Source: Pseudomonadota bacterium
GTDB taxonomy: Bacteria; Pseudomonadota; Gammaproteobacteria; Steroidobacterales; Steroidobacteraceae
NCBI GenBank assembly: GCA_025360865.1
Contig: JANYBG010000212.1
Coordinates: 1 to 32,711, forward strand
DNA length: 32,711 nt
Reading direction: 5' to 3'
A model generated the notes under the pieces. That model did no database searches. It was given only the letters and a program-made list of their open reading frames with translations, and had not been told where the DNA came from. Each line of letters starts with the position of its first letter. The stretch's first letter is position 1. This document shows positions 18,108-25,606 of this stretch, one piece after another. A program made the position numbers and the translations under genes.

Positions 18108-18240
18108 TTCCAAGGATGATCTGTTTCATATCATATGCGTCACCTACGTGTGAACCCGCCGGCAGAACCGGCAACGCCGGCTCGCGAAGGCCTCTTCCCC
18201 CAGCCTCCCGTGTCTTGCAGCGCATTACGCGATCCGGTGC

Positions 18241-18269
18241 TTGCATGACCTCTTCGGCGCAGTTAACTT
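18241..18269 (+). promoter_or_regulatory. Candidate promoter of the carbamoylase operon
   Basis: TTGCAT (18241-18246), 17 bases, then TAACTT (18264-18269) is a moderate sigma-70 match. The -10 element lies inside the inverted repeat at 18262-18276, so a protein bound there would block RNA polymerase. Confidence 0.4.
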
Positions 18270-18276
18270 GATTAAC
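18262..18276. promoter_or_regulatory. Operator copy 1, GTTAAC-TTG-ATTAAC
   Basis: A 6-3-6 inverted repeat (one mismatch between the arms) 27 bases upstream of the carbamoylase ATG and 190 upstream of the divergent aldehyde dehydrogenase. It shares the GTTAAY-N3-ATTAAC pattern with the sites at 24493 and 25506, near the local TetR gene. It is AT-rich in a GC-rich neighbourhood. Probably the site of the TetR regulator at 24738-25394. Confidence 0.7.
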
Positions 18277-18303
18277 AATTTACGCGAGGTTGAACAGGAA
18301 AGC

Positions 18304-19548
18304 ATGACAGCCCTGCCTTCTGCCATCCGCATCCGGTCGGAACGGCTTTGGGACAGCCTCATGCGGATGGCCCAGATCGGCGCGACGGTCAAGGGAGGCT
18401 GCAACCGGCAGGCGCTGACGGTCGAAGACCGCGCGGGCCGCGATCTGTTTGCCGGCTGGGCTCGCGATGCTGGGTGCGCGGTGTCTGTTGATGAGATCGG
18501 TAACATATTCGCGGTGCGTGCCGGCACTGATGCGAATGCTGATCCCGTGCTTGTGGGCAGCCATCTGGACACGCAGGCGACGGGCGGCCGATTCGATGGT
18601 GTCTACGGCGTCCTGGCGGGACTTGAAGTGGTTCGGACTCTTAACGAAAGCTGCTTTGAGACGCGACGTCCGGTCGAAGTCGCCAGCTGGACCAATGAAG
18701 AGGGCTGCCGATTTGCGCCCGCGATGCTAGGTTCGGGCGTCATGGCCGGCGTCTACACGCTCGACTTCGCCTACAGCCGCATGGACAAGGACGGCGTTAG
18801 CCTGATTGAGGCGTTGAATCGCTCCGGTTACAAAGGTTCCGTCGCCGCGCGCCGGCGACCACTGAAGGCGGCGTTCGAGGTGCATATCGAGCAGGGACCC
18901 ATCCTTGAGGCTCTCGGCAAAACCGTCGGAGTGGTGACCGGCATCCAAGGAGCGTACTGGCTGGATGTGATTCTCGAGGGTATCGCCGCTCACGCGGGAC
19001 CGACGCCAATGGAAATGCGCCAAGACCCGTGGCGCGCGGGCTGCCCGATTATTGACAGAGCCTTCGGCCTCGCGAAGCAGCATGCCCCATGGGGTCGCGC
19101 GACGATCGGCGACGTGCGTGCCTATCCCGGGTCCCGCAACACAGTGCCCGAACGGCTGGTACTGAGCGTGGACCTGCGCCATCCGGATCGTGACACTCTG
19201 GAGTCCATGACGGCAGCCTTCCGCGCCGCAGTCGACTCGATCGCGAAAGAAACCGCCATCCCGGCCAAGGTCGAGCAAGTGTGGCACATGCCGCCGACAC
19301 AGTTTGACGCGCACGTGATCGAGCTCGTGGCGAAGGCCGCGCAGCAACTCGGCTACAGCTGGCACCGCATGGTCAGCGGTGCAGGCCATGACTCCCTGCA
19401 CACGGCTCAATTCGCCCCGACAGCCATGATCTTCGTGCCCTGCGCAGGAGGCTTGAGCCACAATGAGGTGGAGCTCGCGACGGCGGCCGATCTGGCCGCC
19501 GGGGCCAATGTACTGCTGCATGCCGTGGCCGCTGCCGCCAACGAATGA
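18304..19548 (+). CDS. M20-family N-carbamoyl-L-amino-acid hydrolase / allantoate amidohydrolase-like
   Basis: A 414-residue binuclear-metal amidohydrolase of the group with L-carbamoylase (HyuC), beta-ureidopropionase and allantoate amidohydrolase, which split a ureido group into amine, CO2 and ammonia. Metal-site motifs are GSHLDTQATGGRFDGVYG (His87, Asp98), WTNEEGCRF (Glu132/Glu133), EVHIEQGP and LSHNEVE. The lid-domain signature AAHAGPTPM and the substrate-side SGAGHDS are present. Length matches carbamoylases (about 410). ATG 18304 is chosen because AGGAA sits 5 bases before it; an earlier ATG at 18241 would place the operator inside the gene. It is first in an operon with the guanidino enzyme 29 bases downstream. 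It plausibly removes the carbamoyl group produced by that enzyme. By eye I cannot decide among the three activities. Confidence 0.9.
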   Translation: MTALPSAIRIRSERLWDSLMRMAQIGATVKGGCNRQALTVEDRAGRDLFAGWARDAGCAVSVDEIGNIFAVRAGTDANADPVLVGSHLDTQATGGRFDGVYGVLAGLEVVRTLNESCFETRRPVEVASWTNEEGCRFAPAMLGSGVMAGVYTLDFAYSRMDKDGVSLIEALNRSGYKGSVAARRRPLKAAFEVHIEQGPILEALGKTVGVVTGIQGAYWLDVILEGIAAHAGPTPMEMRQDPWRAGCPIIDRAFGLAKQHAPWGRATIGDVRAYPGSRNTVPERLVLSVDLRHPDRDTLESMTAAFRAAVDSIAKETAIPAKVEQVWHMPPTQFDAHVIELVAKAAQQLGYSWHRMVSGAGHDSLHTAQFAPTAMIFVPCAGGLSHNEVELATAADLAAGANVLLHAVAAAANE

Positions 19549-19577
19549 ACTGACCTTTAAGTGAACTGAGAAGGCCT

Positions 19578-20489
19578 ATGCAACTGCGTACGCGAGTTCC
19601 GGGCGGGGGCACCCCCACTGCCAGTCGCTGGGGAATCGACAGCGAGTACGGTCGCTTGCGCGACGTACTGATCGGACCCATTGACCACTACACTTGGCAA
19701 GCCAAGAGCAACGCGGTGGCTGCGCGGTCGATGCGCGTGGGGCTGAAATTTGATCGCGAAGTGGCGCTGGCGCAGTACGAAGAAATGATAGCCGCCTACG
19801 GCCAGGCCGGCGTCGCCGTGCACCGGCTGCCAGCCCAGGAGGGCCTCCCCTACCAGCTGTTCGCGCGCGACAGCAGCGTGATGACGCCCTGGGGAGCGGT
19901 GATCACGCAGCTCACCAAGTCCTACCGACGTGGTGAATACGCGGCCTGCCTGCGCTTCTACCTGGAGGCCGAGATTCCGATCTACGACCTGGTTACGTGC
20001 GGCAACCTTGAAGGCGGCGACTTCATGGTGCTGCAGCCGGGGGTGGCCCTGTGCGGCTTTTCAGGTGACCGCTCGATCGAGCCAGCCGTGCGAGAAGTTG
20101 GCGCCTGGCTCAAGGCCGAGGGATGGGAATTCAAGACCTACGCCTACGACCCGTACTTCCTGCATCTCGATGTGCAGATGAGCATGCTCGCGGAGGGACT
20201 CGCGGCGGTGTGTGTCGAGGCAGTCGAGCCGGAACTGGTCACGTGGCTGAAGTCCAAGCGCATCCGTATTCTTGAGGTCTCGTACCACGAGGCGATGAAT
20301 ATGGGCTGCAACTTGGTCTCGTTGGGTGCGGAACGGGTGCTGATACCCGCGTCCAATCGTGACCTGATCGAGCGCTGCCGCTCCGAGGGGCTGACAGTGT
20401 TTGACCCGGACGTTTCCATGATCGCCAATGGCGGCGGTTCAATTCACTGTATGTGTCAGGCGCTTCGGCGCGACCCGGTGCAGCGCTGA
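19578..20489 (+). CDS. Guanidino-group-modifying enzyme (DDAH/arginine deiminase/amidinotransferase superfamily)
   Basis: A 303-residue beta/alpha-propeller (pentein) enzyme. Members use a Cys nucleophile on a guanidinium carbon to deiminate, remove an alkylamine, or transfer an amidino group. Visible active-site residues are Asp98 in FARDSSV, Glu145 and Asp148 in NLEGGDF, His196 in FLHLDVQ and Cys291 in GGGSIHCMCQ. This is the order expected for the Cys-His-Glu/Asp arrangement, with Asp residues gripping the guanidinium. Length fits the DDAH/ADI-like group (about 250-420). It sits between the carbamoylase (29-base gap) and the sulfotransferase (37-base overlap), clearly one transcript. Deimination would yield a ureido compound, the natural substrate class of the upstream carbamoylase; that coupling is inference. 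A transferase or dimethylamine-releasing activity remains possible. Confidence 0.85.
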   Translation: MQLRTRVPGGGTPTASRWGIDSEYGRLRDVLIGPIDHYTWQAKSNAVAARSMRVGLKFDREVALAQYEEMIAAYGQAGVAVHRLPAQEGLPYQLFARDSSVMTPWGAVITQLTKSYRRGEYAACLRFYLEAEIPIYDLVTCGNLEGGDFMVLQPGVALCGFSGDRSIEPAVREVGAWLKAEGWEFKTYAYDPYFLHLDVQMSMLAEGLAAVCVEAVEPELVTWLKSKRIRILEVSYHEAMNMGCNLVSLGAERVLIPASNRDLIERCRSEGLTVFDPDVSMIANGGGSIHCMCQALRRDPVQR

Positions 20490-21913
20490 ACACTCCCGCA
20501 CTTAAGCAAGCGCGGCCTTCCGCGGCCGGGGCCATCGTTGCGCTGCGGCAGTCTGTACGCTTGGCGCTGCGCCAACGCGACCTTGCCGCGGCCGGGGCCG
20601 CAGTGTGGGAACTCGCGAGACTTCAGGCCGAGTCAGCCGGCCTGCCGGCTGCGCGCGCGCAGGCGGAAGCAGAAATTGGAGATTTCTGGTCACTGTTGGG
20701 AGACCCGGCGGCCGCCTATCGCTGCTATTCGCGCGCGTCAGACCTGGCACCCTCAGAGCCGCGCTATTGGTTCAATCGGGCGACGGCCGCCTGTCACGTG
20801 GGGGAGCTCGAGGCGGCCGAGGCAGCCTACGACCAAGTTATCTCACTGCGTGCCGATGACGCGCAGGCCTACCTCAATCGGTCCGAGCTTCGCGTACAGA
20901 CGGCCGCCGCCAACCACGTCGCCGAGCTGGAGAGGGAACTGGCGCGATCCCCCGGAGACTGGCGCCACAAGGTTCCCCTGCTGTACGCGCTGGCAAAGGA
21001 GTACGAGGACGTGGGTGAATACGCCCGCTCTTGGCAGTGCCTTTCGGCCGGCGCGCGGCTGCGCAGACGCCATCTGCAGTACGACCCGCGGATCGACCGC
21101 GCCACGGTCGATTGGATCAGGGAATCGTTCCCCGCCGGCTCCGCGGCCGTCGCCGGCGAGACAAGCGGCGAGCCGATATTCATTCTGGGAATGCCGCGCA
21201 CCGGATCCACGCTCGTCGACCGGATTCTCGGCTCACACCACACGGTGTTCAGCGCCGGGGAACTGCCGGATTTCGGCGCCGCCGTCGTGGCAGGCGTCCA
21301 GCGGGCCCGGGGAAGCGCCACCGGGCGTCGTGAGCTCATCGTCGGATCCGCCCAGCTCGATACCGCAGCTCTCGGTCGCGACTACCTACGACGCACCCGG
21401 CCGCGCACAGGGCACACGCCCCACTTCACCGACAAGCTGCCGCTCAACTATCTGTACATCGGACTGATCGCGCGGGCGTTGCCCCAGGCGCGCATCGTTC
21501 ACGTCACGCGCGGCCCGCTGGCGAGCTGTTATGCGATGTACAAGGTGCTGTTCGACCGCGGCTACCCGTTCTCCTATGACCTTAACGAACTGGGCGACTA
21601 TTACATGGCGTATCGGCGTCTCATGAACCACTGGCACGACACGCTACCGGGACGCATCATCGAGGTGGCATACGAGCGTCTAGTGGCCGATCTTCCGGGC
21701 GAGGCTCGTTCACTTTTTGAACGTCTGGGCTTGCCCTGGGAAGCCCACTGCCTCGCCTTCAATGAAAACCCGTCACCGGTCACCACCGCGAGCGCCGCTC
21801 AGGTACGACGGCCGTTGTACACGGGCGCAGTTGCCGCATGGCGGCAATACGCGCCCGAACTGGCTCCCCTGGCGCAACGTCTTCGCGAGGGTGGCATAGC
21901 TCCCGAGCGTTGA
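20453..21913 (+). CDS. TPR-containing sulfotransferase
   Basis: A 486-residue fusion. Residues about 30-205 are helical, with TPR-like units such as AAAYRCYSRASDLAPSEPRY and LEAAEAAYDQVISLRADDAQ. The C-terminal half is a PAPS-dependent sulfotransferase. The 5'-phosphosulfate loop is FILGMPRTGSTLVDRILGS (about 243-261), and the 3'-phosphate segment is RIVHVTRGPLASCYAMYK. FTDKLPLNY and EVAYERLV are usual for the Sulfotransfer_3 type. The GTG start lies inside the preceding gene, two bases after the start of its Met292 codon, giving a 37-base overlap and probable translational coupling. A sulfuryl-transfer step in a catabolic operon is unexpected. The acceptor could be a peptide, a lipid or the pathway substrate. 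TPR-sulfotransferases of this type often lie near TonB receptors in my recollection, as here. Confidence 0.85.
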   Translation: MSGASARPGAALNTPALKQARPSAAGAIVALRQSVRLALRQRDLAAAGAAVWELARLQAESAGLPAARAQAEAEIGDFWSLLGDPAAAYRCYSRASDLAPSEPRYWFNRATAACHVGELEAAEAAYDQVISLRADDAQAYLNRSELRVQTAAANHVAELERELARSPGDWRHKVPLLYALAKEYEDVGEYARSWQCLSAGARLRRRHLQYDPRIDRATVDWIRESFPAGSAAVAGETSGEPIFILGMPRTGSTLVDRILGSHHTVFSAGELPDFGAAVVAGVQRARGSATGRRELIVGSAQLDTAALGRDYLRRTRPRTGHTPHFTDKLPLNYLYIGLIARALPQARIVHVTRGPLASCYAMYKVLFDRGYPFSYDLNELGDYYMAYRRLMNHWHDTLPGRIIEVAYERLVADLPGEARSLFERLGLPWEAHCLAFNENPSPVTTASAAQVRRPLYTGAVAAWRQYAPELAPLAQRLREGGIAPER

Positions 21914-21955
21914 GGACAGCCCGCCGACCGAAGGCACACATCCGCTTCGCGAAGG

Positions 21956-24415
21956 TCAGTGCTCGTTGTACGAGTAGCTCAGGGTCAGACCCACCGTGCG
22001 CGGTCGCGAAACCAAGGCCTGGTAATACTGACCCCACTGCACCGGGTCGGTGTAGGAATTCACGCCCAACTGGTTCGTGAGGTTGTCCACGTAAACCGTG
22101 GTCACCCAGTGCGGCAGAGAGTAGCCGATGCGGGCACCCACGAGCGTGTACCCAGGCGGGGCCGGTATGGTCGCCGAAAGCGCTGGGAGGAGCGAGCTGC
22201 GGTAGTAGGCGTTGACGGCAAAGCGCAGGTCACCGCTACCGATAGGAACGTGTCCGTACTCGATCGAGACAGTCGCGGTGCTCTTGGGCGTGCCCGGCAG
22301 CGGCGCGCCCAAGGGGGGCGGGGGCACAGTTAAGCCTGCGAGCGCCAATGCGAGGTAGGAAGTGATTTTGGTCTGGTCGTAGGTGTAGTTGAGCTGCACG
22401 GCCAGATGATCGCTCACCCGCGCGAATAGCTCGCTCTCGATACCGCGGCTGTAGGCGTCGCCCACATTGACAGCGCCCGGCAAAGCAAGCGGAGTGAGGA
22501 AGGCGCTTTGCTGCACGTTGTGCCACTGGATATCGTACACGGCCACTGAATAGCGATAGCGGTTGTTCAGCGTCCCCTTGACGCCGATTTCATAGTTGTC
22601 CGCCGTATCGGGACTTACTTTAAATATCGCCGGCGGGGTCACGTAGCCCACGGCCGCCTCGTTTGGCGGCAGTGCGTTCACCGCGCCGCGGCGAAAGCCC
22701 TGAGACCAAGTGGCGTAGGCCAGGTTCAAGTCGCCTATCCGGTATGCTAGGTTGGCCTTCCACAACGCCTTGCGCCAGGAATCGCCAAGGGTCTCGTTGG
22801 CGATGTAGGCAGGTCCGTCAAATAACAGGCCTGTCTGCTGCGACTGCGTGACTGTCTGCCGGAATAACCGCGCCCCCCCCGTCACGCTCCACTGCGGCGC
22901 GAAATGCCAAGTGAACTCGCCGAATGCCGCGAGGTCCGTGTACTTCGTCTGGAAATCGCCGATATAGGCTTGGTCCTTGATGATCGGTATGCCGTCGATA
23001 TAGGTAGGTGGCGCCCCCGGGGTGTACGCCGTCTCACCAATCCCGCATTGCGACGGATTGATCCCGTCGCCGGCGCCATAGACGGGCACACAGGCGTTGT
23101 AGTAATCCAGATATCCGGGATAGAAGTCGTGTTCGCGGATGGTGGTTTTCTCGCTTTTGTAGAAAAGCCCCGCAACCCAGTCGTACGCCCCCCCGGACTT
23201 CGACGCCAGCCTGATTTCCTCCGCCCACGGCCTGTCGGTAAAACCCTGGTCTCCGGTAATGAGTACGCGGGGGTTCTGACCGTAGAGCGAAGCGTAGAAC
23301 GGAAAACTTTCGTACAGCTGCGTCACATCCCCGGCCGCACCATTTCTGTGATCCGCCCAGGAGCTGTTCGAGGTCAGCGTGGCGAACCCAAAGTCGTAAT
23401 CGAGGGTGAGCGCCAAGAGATCGACTTTATCCTCGCTGGTGGCCCTGGTGTAATCGGATGATTGCAGCGAGCTCAGCCCATAGGCCGGTGCGGCATACGG
23501 GTAGCCGTCGGCGCCGGAGGACTGATGGTAATAAGACAGCTGCGCTCGCAGCACATCGCTCGGCTTCCAGAGGGCCGCGACGCGGACCGTGCGGTAGATG
23601 TACGAGTTGGTTCCATCACCTGAGTAGGTCTTGGGTGCACTTAAGAGATTTCCGGACGTCACCGGTATCGGCGCACCCTGTGCGTCGAGCGCGTACAGCT
23701 TAGGTTGGTCAATAAAGCCGGCCTGGCGGGTGTAGCCCGCGTTCAGCCGGATCGCCATGGTTTCCGACAGCGGAATGTTGAGCATGCCGTTGATGTCTTC
23801 GTTCGCGCCATGGCTGTGTGCGGTGGTGCTCAGTCCTGCCTCGGCCTTCGCGTCGAAGGCGGAAGGGTCCGGCGGGTTCTGCACGAACCGAATAGTGCCA
23901 CCGAGCGAACCGGAACCGTACAAGGTGCCCTGCGGCCCGCGCAAGATCTCTACCCGGTCAAGATCCTGAAGGCGGAGGTTGAAGAACAGCGGAGTATCGT
24001 CCAGGTAGATCGCGACCGGCTGTACGATGGGGGAGGACTGGATGAATTCACCCGCCGTAGGATCACTGTTGAGGCCGCGGATAATGAGTGTCGAGCCGTT
24101 GACTCCTCCGAAGGCGCCCTTGTCGGTCACGTTGATGCCTGCGAGGGAATGCCCGAGGTCAACGGTATCCACGATACCGGCACGCTCAAGGGTTGCCCCG
24201 GTGATCGCGGTGATACTCGCAGGGATGCTCTGCGCCGACTCCGAACGGCGTGTCGCGGTCACGATGACTTCCTGCAACCCCTCCTGCGCGACGGTGGCAG
24301 TGCCGTACAGGGCCGCGCACACCGCCAGAGCCACTGGTGATCTTCTGCGATTTATCGCCAGCGCCCTCCCCGTGCGGGCTGACGCTCTTTGCTGCATGCG
24401 CACACTATCGGCCAC
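21956..24415 (-). CDS. TonB-dependent outer-membrane receptor
   Basis: An 819-residue energy-coupled outer-membrane transporter. GTG 24415 is chosen because GGAGGA (rc of 24423-24428) stands 7 bases upstream. Starts further upstream in the frame lack such a site. The signal peptide is RRRSPVALAVCAALYGTATVAQ, in parts. A TonB-box-like LQEVIVTATRR follows, and then the plug domain with SIPASITAITG, LIIRGLNSDP and DRVEILRGPQGTLYGSGSLGG. The rest is a 22-strand barrel with alternating aromatic residues, ending VGLTLSYSYNEH. It resembles the receptor family common in sphingomonads and steroidobacters, not the siderophore type specifically. It is convergent with the sulfotransferase operon and has its own strong promoter and operator. 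It probably imports the substrate of the surrounding enzymes. Confidence 0.93.
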   Translation of the reverse strand: MADSVRMQQRASARTGRALAINRRRSPVALAVCAALYGTATVAQEGLQEVIVTATRRSESAQSIPASITAITGATLERAGIVDTVDLGHSLAGINVTDKGAFGGVNGSTLIIRGLNSDPTAGEFIQSSPIVQPVAIYLDDTPLFFNLRLQDLDRVEILRGPQGTLYGSGSLGGTIRFVQNPPDPSAFDAKAEAGLSTTAHSHGANEDINGMLNIPLSETMAIRLNAGYTRQAGFIDQPKLYALDAQGAPIPVTSGNLLSAPKTYSGDGTNSYIYRTVRVAALWKPSDVLRAQLSYYHQSSGADGYPYAAPAYGLSSLQSSDYTRATSEDKVDLLALTLDYDFGFATLTSNSSWADHRNGAAGDVTQLYESFPFYASLYGQNPRVLITGDQGFTDRPWAEEIRLASKSGGAYDWVAGLFYKSEKTTIREHDFYPGYLDYYNACVPVYGAGDGINPSQCGIGETAYTPGAPPTYIDGIPIIKDQAYIGDFQTKYTDLAAFGEFTWHFAPQWSVTGGARLFRQTVTQSQQTGLLFDGPAYIANETLGDSWRKALWKANLAYRIGDLNLAYATWSQGFRRGAVNALPPNEAAVGYVTPPAIFKVSPDTADNYEIGVKGTLNNRYRYSVAVYDIQWHNVQQSAFLTPLALPGAVNVGDAYSRGIESELFARVSDHLAVQLNYTYDQTKITSYLALALAGLTVPPPPLGAPLPGTPKSTATVSIEYGHVPIGSGDLRFAVNAYYRSSLLPALSATIPAPPGYTLVGARIGYSLPHWVTTVYVDNLTNQLGVNSYTDPVQWGQYYQALVSRPRTVGLTLSYSYNEH

Positions 24416-24492
24416 TTGATGTTCCTCCCCGTGAGAACCCGCCGCCGGCAGGGGTCTTGCGTCGAGCCGCTTCATGTCCGCGCCGCACCAGT

Positions 24493-24509
24493 GGTTAATC
24501 GAATTAACC
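24493..24509. promoter_or_regulatory. Operator copy 2, GGTTAAT-CGA-ATTAACC
   Basis: A perfect 7-3-7 inverted repeat. On the receptor strand it starts 8 bases after the -10 box, so it covers the predicted transcription start, and a bound repressor would block initiation. The core is the same as at 18262 and 25506. A further ATTTAAC half-like sequence at 24518-24524 overlaps the -10. Confidence 0.75.
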
Positions 24510-24517
24510 CACCCGGA

Positions 24518-24546
24518 ATTTAACTACCCCCACGGACGGGTGTCAA
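24518..24546 (-). promoter_or_regulatory. Sigma-70 promoter of the TonB receptor
   Basis: Read on the minus strand: TTGACA (24541-24546, perfect -35), a 17-base spacer, then TTAAAT (24518-24523, 4 of 6). The predicted start is near 24511, at the edge of the operator. The leader before GTG 24415 is about 95 bases. Confidence 0.65.
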
Positions 24547-24737
24547 TGCGACCGGTCGACGCCGAATCGCCGCGCCGCGCCGGCCGCACCAAAAGAACCG
24601 GGTACCCTGAGTTGCGCCCAATCTTAGGGCGGCAGGTGGAGGCGGCGGCTTTCGCGCGCACGATGTTGGCAGTGGCGGCAGTGGGTATCTGCGGGCGCGC
24701 TTCGGCGCACAAGTGCGGCTCACTGCGCGCGCCCGAG

Positions 24738-25394
24738 TTACCGGCGGTGCGCGGCTGGGGCAAGGTGCCGGCGGGCCGTATCCCAGAGCCAGCGCTTCAC
24801 CGCGCGGACCTCCGCCGCGCTTGCGCGACGGGACAACAGGTAGTCGTCCGGAAACACGAGTCGAATCAGTAGTTGCGCCTTCACCAGACGGTAAACGTCG
24901 GAGGCGTCGGTTCGACGGAAGTTTGCCGAACGCACCCCATCTTTCAACAGGCGGCGCAGCCGGGTATGCATGGCTGCAAGGGGTCCACCGACGAAGTTCT
25001 CCTTGAATTCGCCGCCTGCGGCCAGTTTCACGTACTCCATGCCCCCGCCTGGGGTGGCAAAATCCACCAGCGCGAGGCGCGCGTAGGCCGGATTCTCAAT
25101 CATCATGTCTACGAACGCATCGAGGGCTACGCGCAGAGCGTCCACGGGCGAGCGATGCGGGCTGAGCGCAAACTGGCTGGCGAGCAGGCCGATGTAGCGC
25201 CGCGACACCTCGACCAGCACGTCGTCACGGCTCTTGTAATGCTTGTAGATCGCCGGTATCTGTACATTCAGGGGGACGGCGATATCACGCAGGGTGAAAC
25301 CGTAGACACCCTTGACTGCTATAAGGCGCTCAGCCTGGTCGAGGATGCGCTGGCGCGTAGGTGCCATCACGCTGCGAGCGTCGGCCGCAGGCAT
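24738..25394 (-). CDS. TetR/AcrR family transcriptional regulator
   Basis: A 218-residue one-component regulator. The N-terminal helix-turn-helix is clear: QRILDQAERLIAVKGVYGF, then TLRDIAVPLNVQIPAIYKHYKSRDDVL, with recognition helix near residues 36-44. The C-terminal two-thirds is the all-helical ligand-binding and dimer domain, too variable to name a ligand. ATG 25394 is preceded by GGGAGG at 5 bases; the longer frame to 25484 is rejected. It is divergent from the serine hydrolase gene, and the 212 bases between them carry operator copy 3. Likely a repressor of itself, of the hydrolase-permease operon, of the TonB receptor and of the carbamoylase operon, through GTTAAY-N3-ATTAAC sites. The inducer is presumably the substrate or an intermediate. 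Confidence 0.9.
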   Translation of the reverse strand: MPAADARSVMAPTRQRILDQAERLIAVKGVYGFTLRDIAVPLNVQIPAIYKHYKSRDDVLVEVSRRYIGLLASQFALSPHRSPVDALRVALDAFVDMMIENPAYARLALVDFATPGGGMEYVKLAAGGEFKENFVGGPLAAMHTRLRRLLKDGVRSANFRRTDASDVYRLVKAQLLIRLVFPDDYLLSRRASAAEVRAVKRWLWDTARRHLAPAAHRR

Positions 25395-25467
25395 TGGAGC
25401 CTCCCTTCGGTTCAGATGCGTAGGACTGTGGCAGAGTTGAGGCGGACGGACAACTGCCGCAACGCTC

Positions 25468-25496
25468 TTGCCAGTGCGCGCCACCTCGTTTAAGTT
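25468..25496 (+). promoter_or_regulatory. Candidate promoter of the serine hydrolase-permease operon
   Basis: TTGCCA (25468-25473, 5 of 6), 17 bases, then TAAGTT (25491-25496, weak). The operator starts 9 bases after this -10, nearly the same geometry as at the receptor promoter, which supports the assignment. Confidence 0.45.
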
Positions 25497-25505
25497 TTAC
25501 GCTGG

Positions 25506-25520
25506 GTTAATTGCATTAAC
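25506..25520. promoter_or_regulatory. Operator copy 3, GTTAAT-TGC-ATTAAC
   Basis: A perfect 6-3-6 inverted repeat in the divergent region between the TetR gene and the serine hydrolase. It is placed to control both: 111 bases before the TetR ATG and 86 before the hydrolase TTG. It is the autoregulatory site expected of a TetR repressor. Confidence 0.75.
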
Positions 25521-25606
25521 TGAATGGCGAAGGCCGTCCCCGCGAGCTTAGTCGCTGCGCGGCACGCATCCAGTCAGTCACAACACTATCGCACACGGCA
25601 GGTAAC

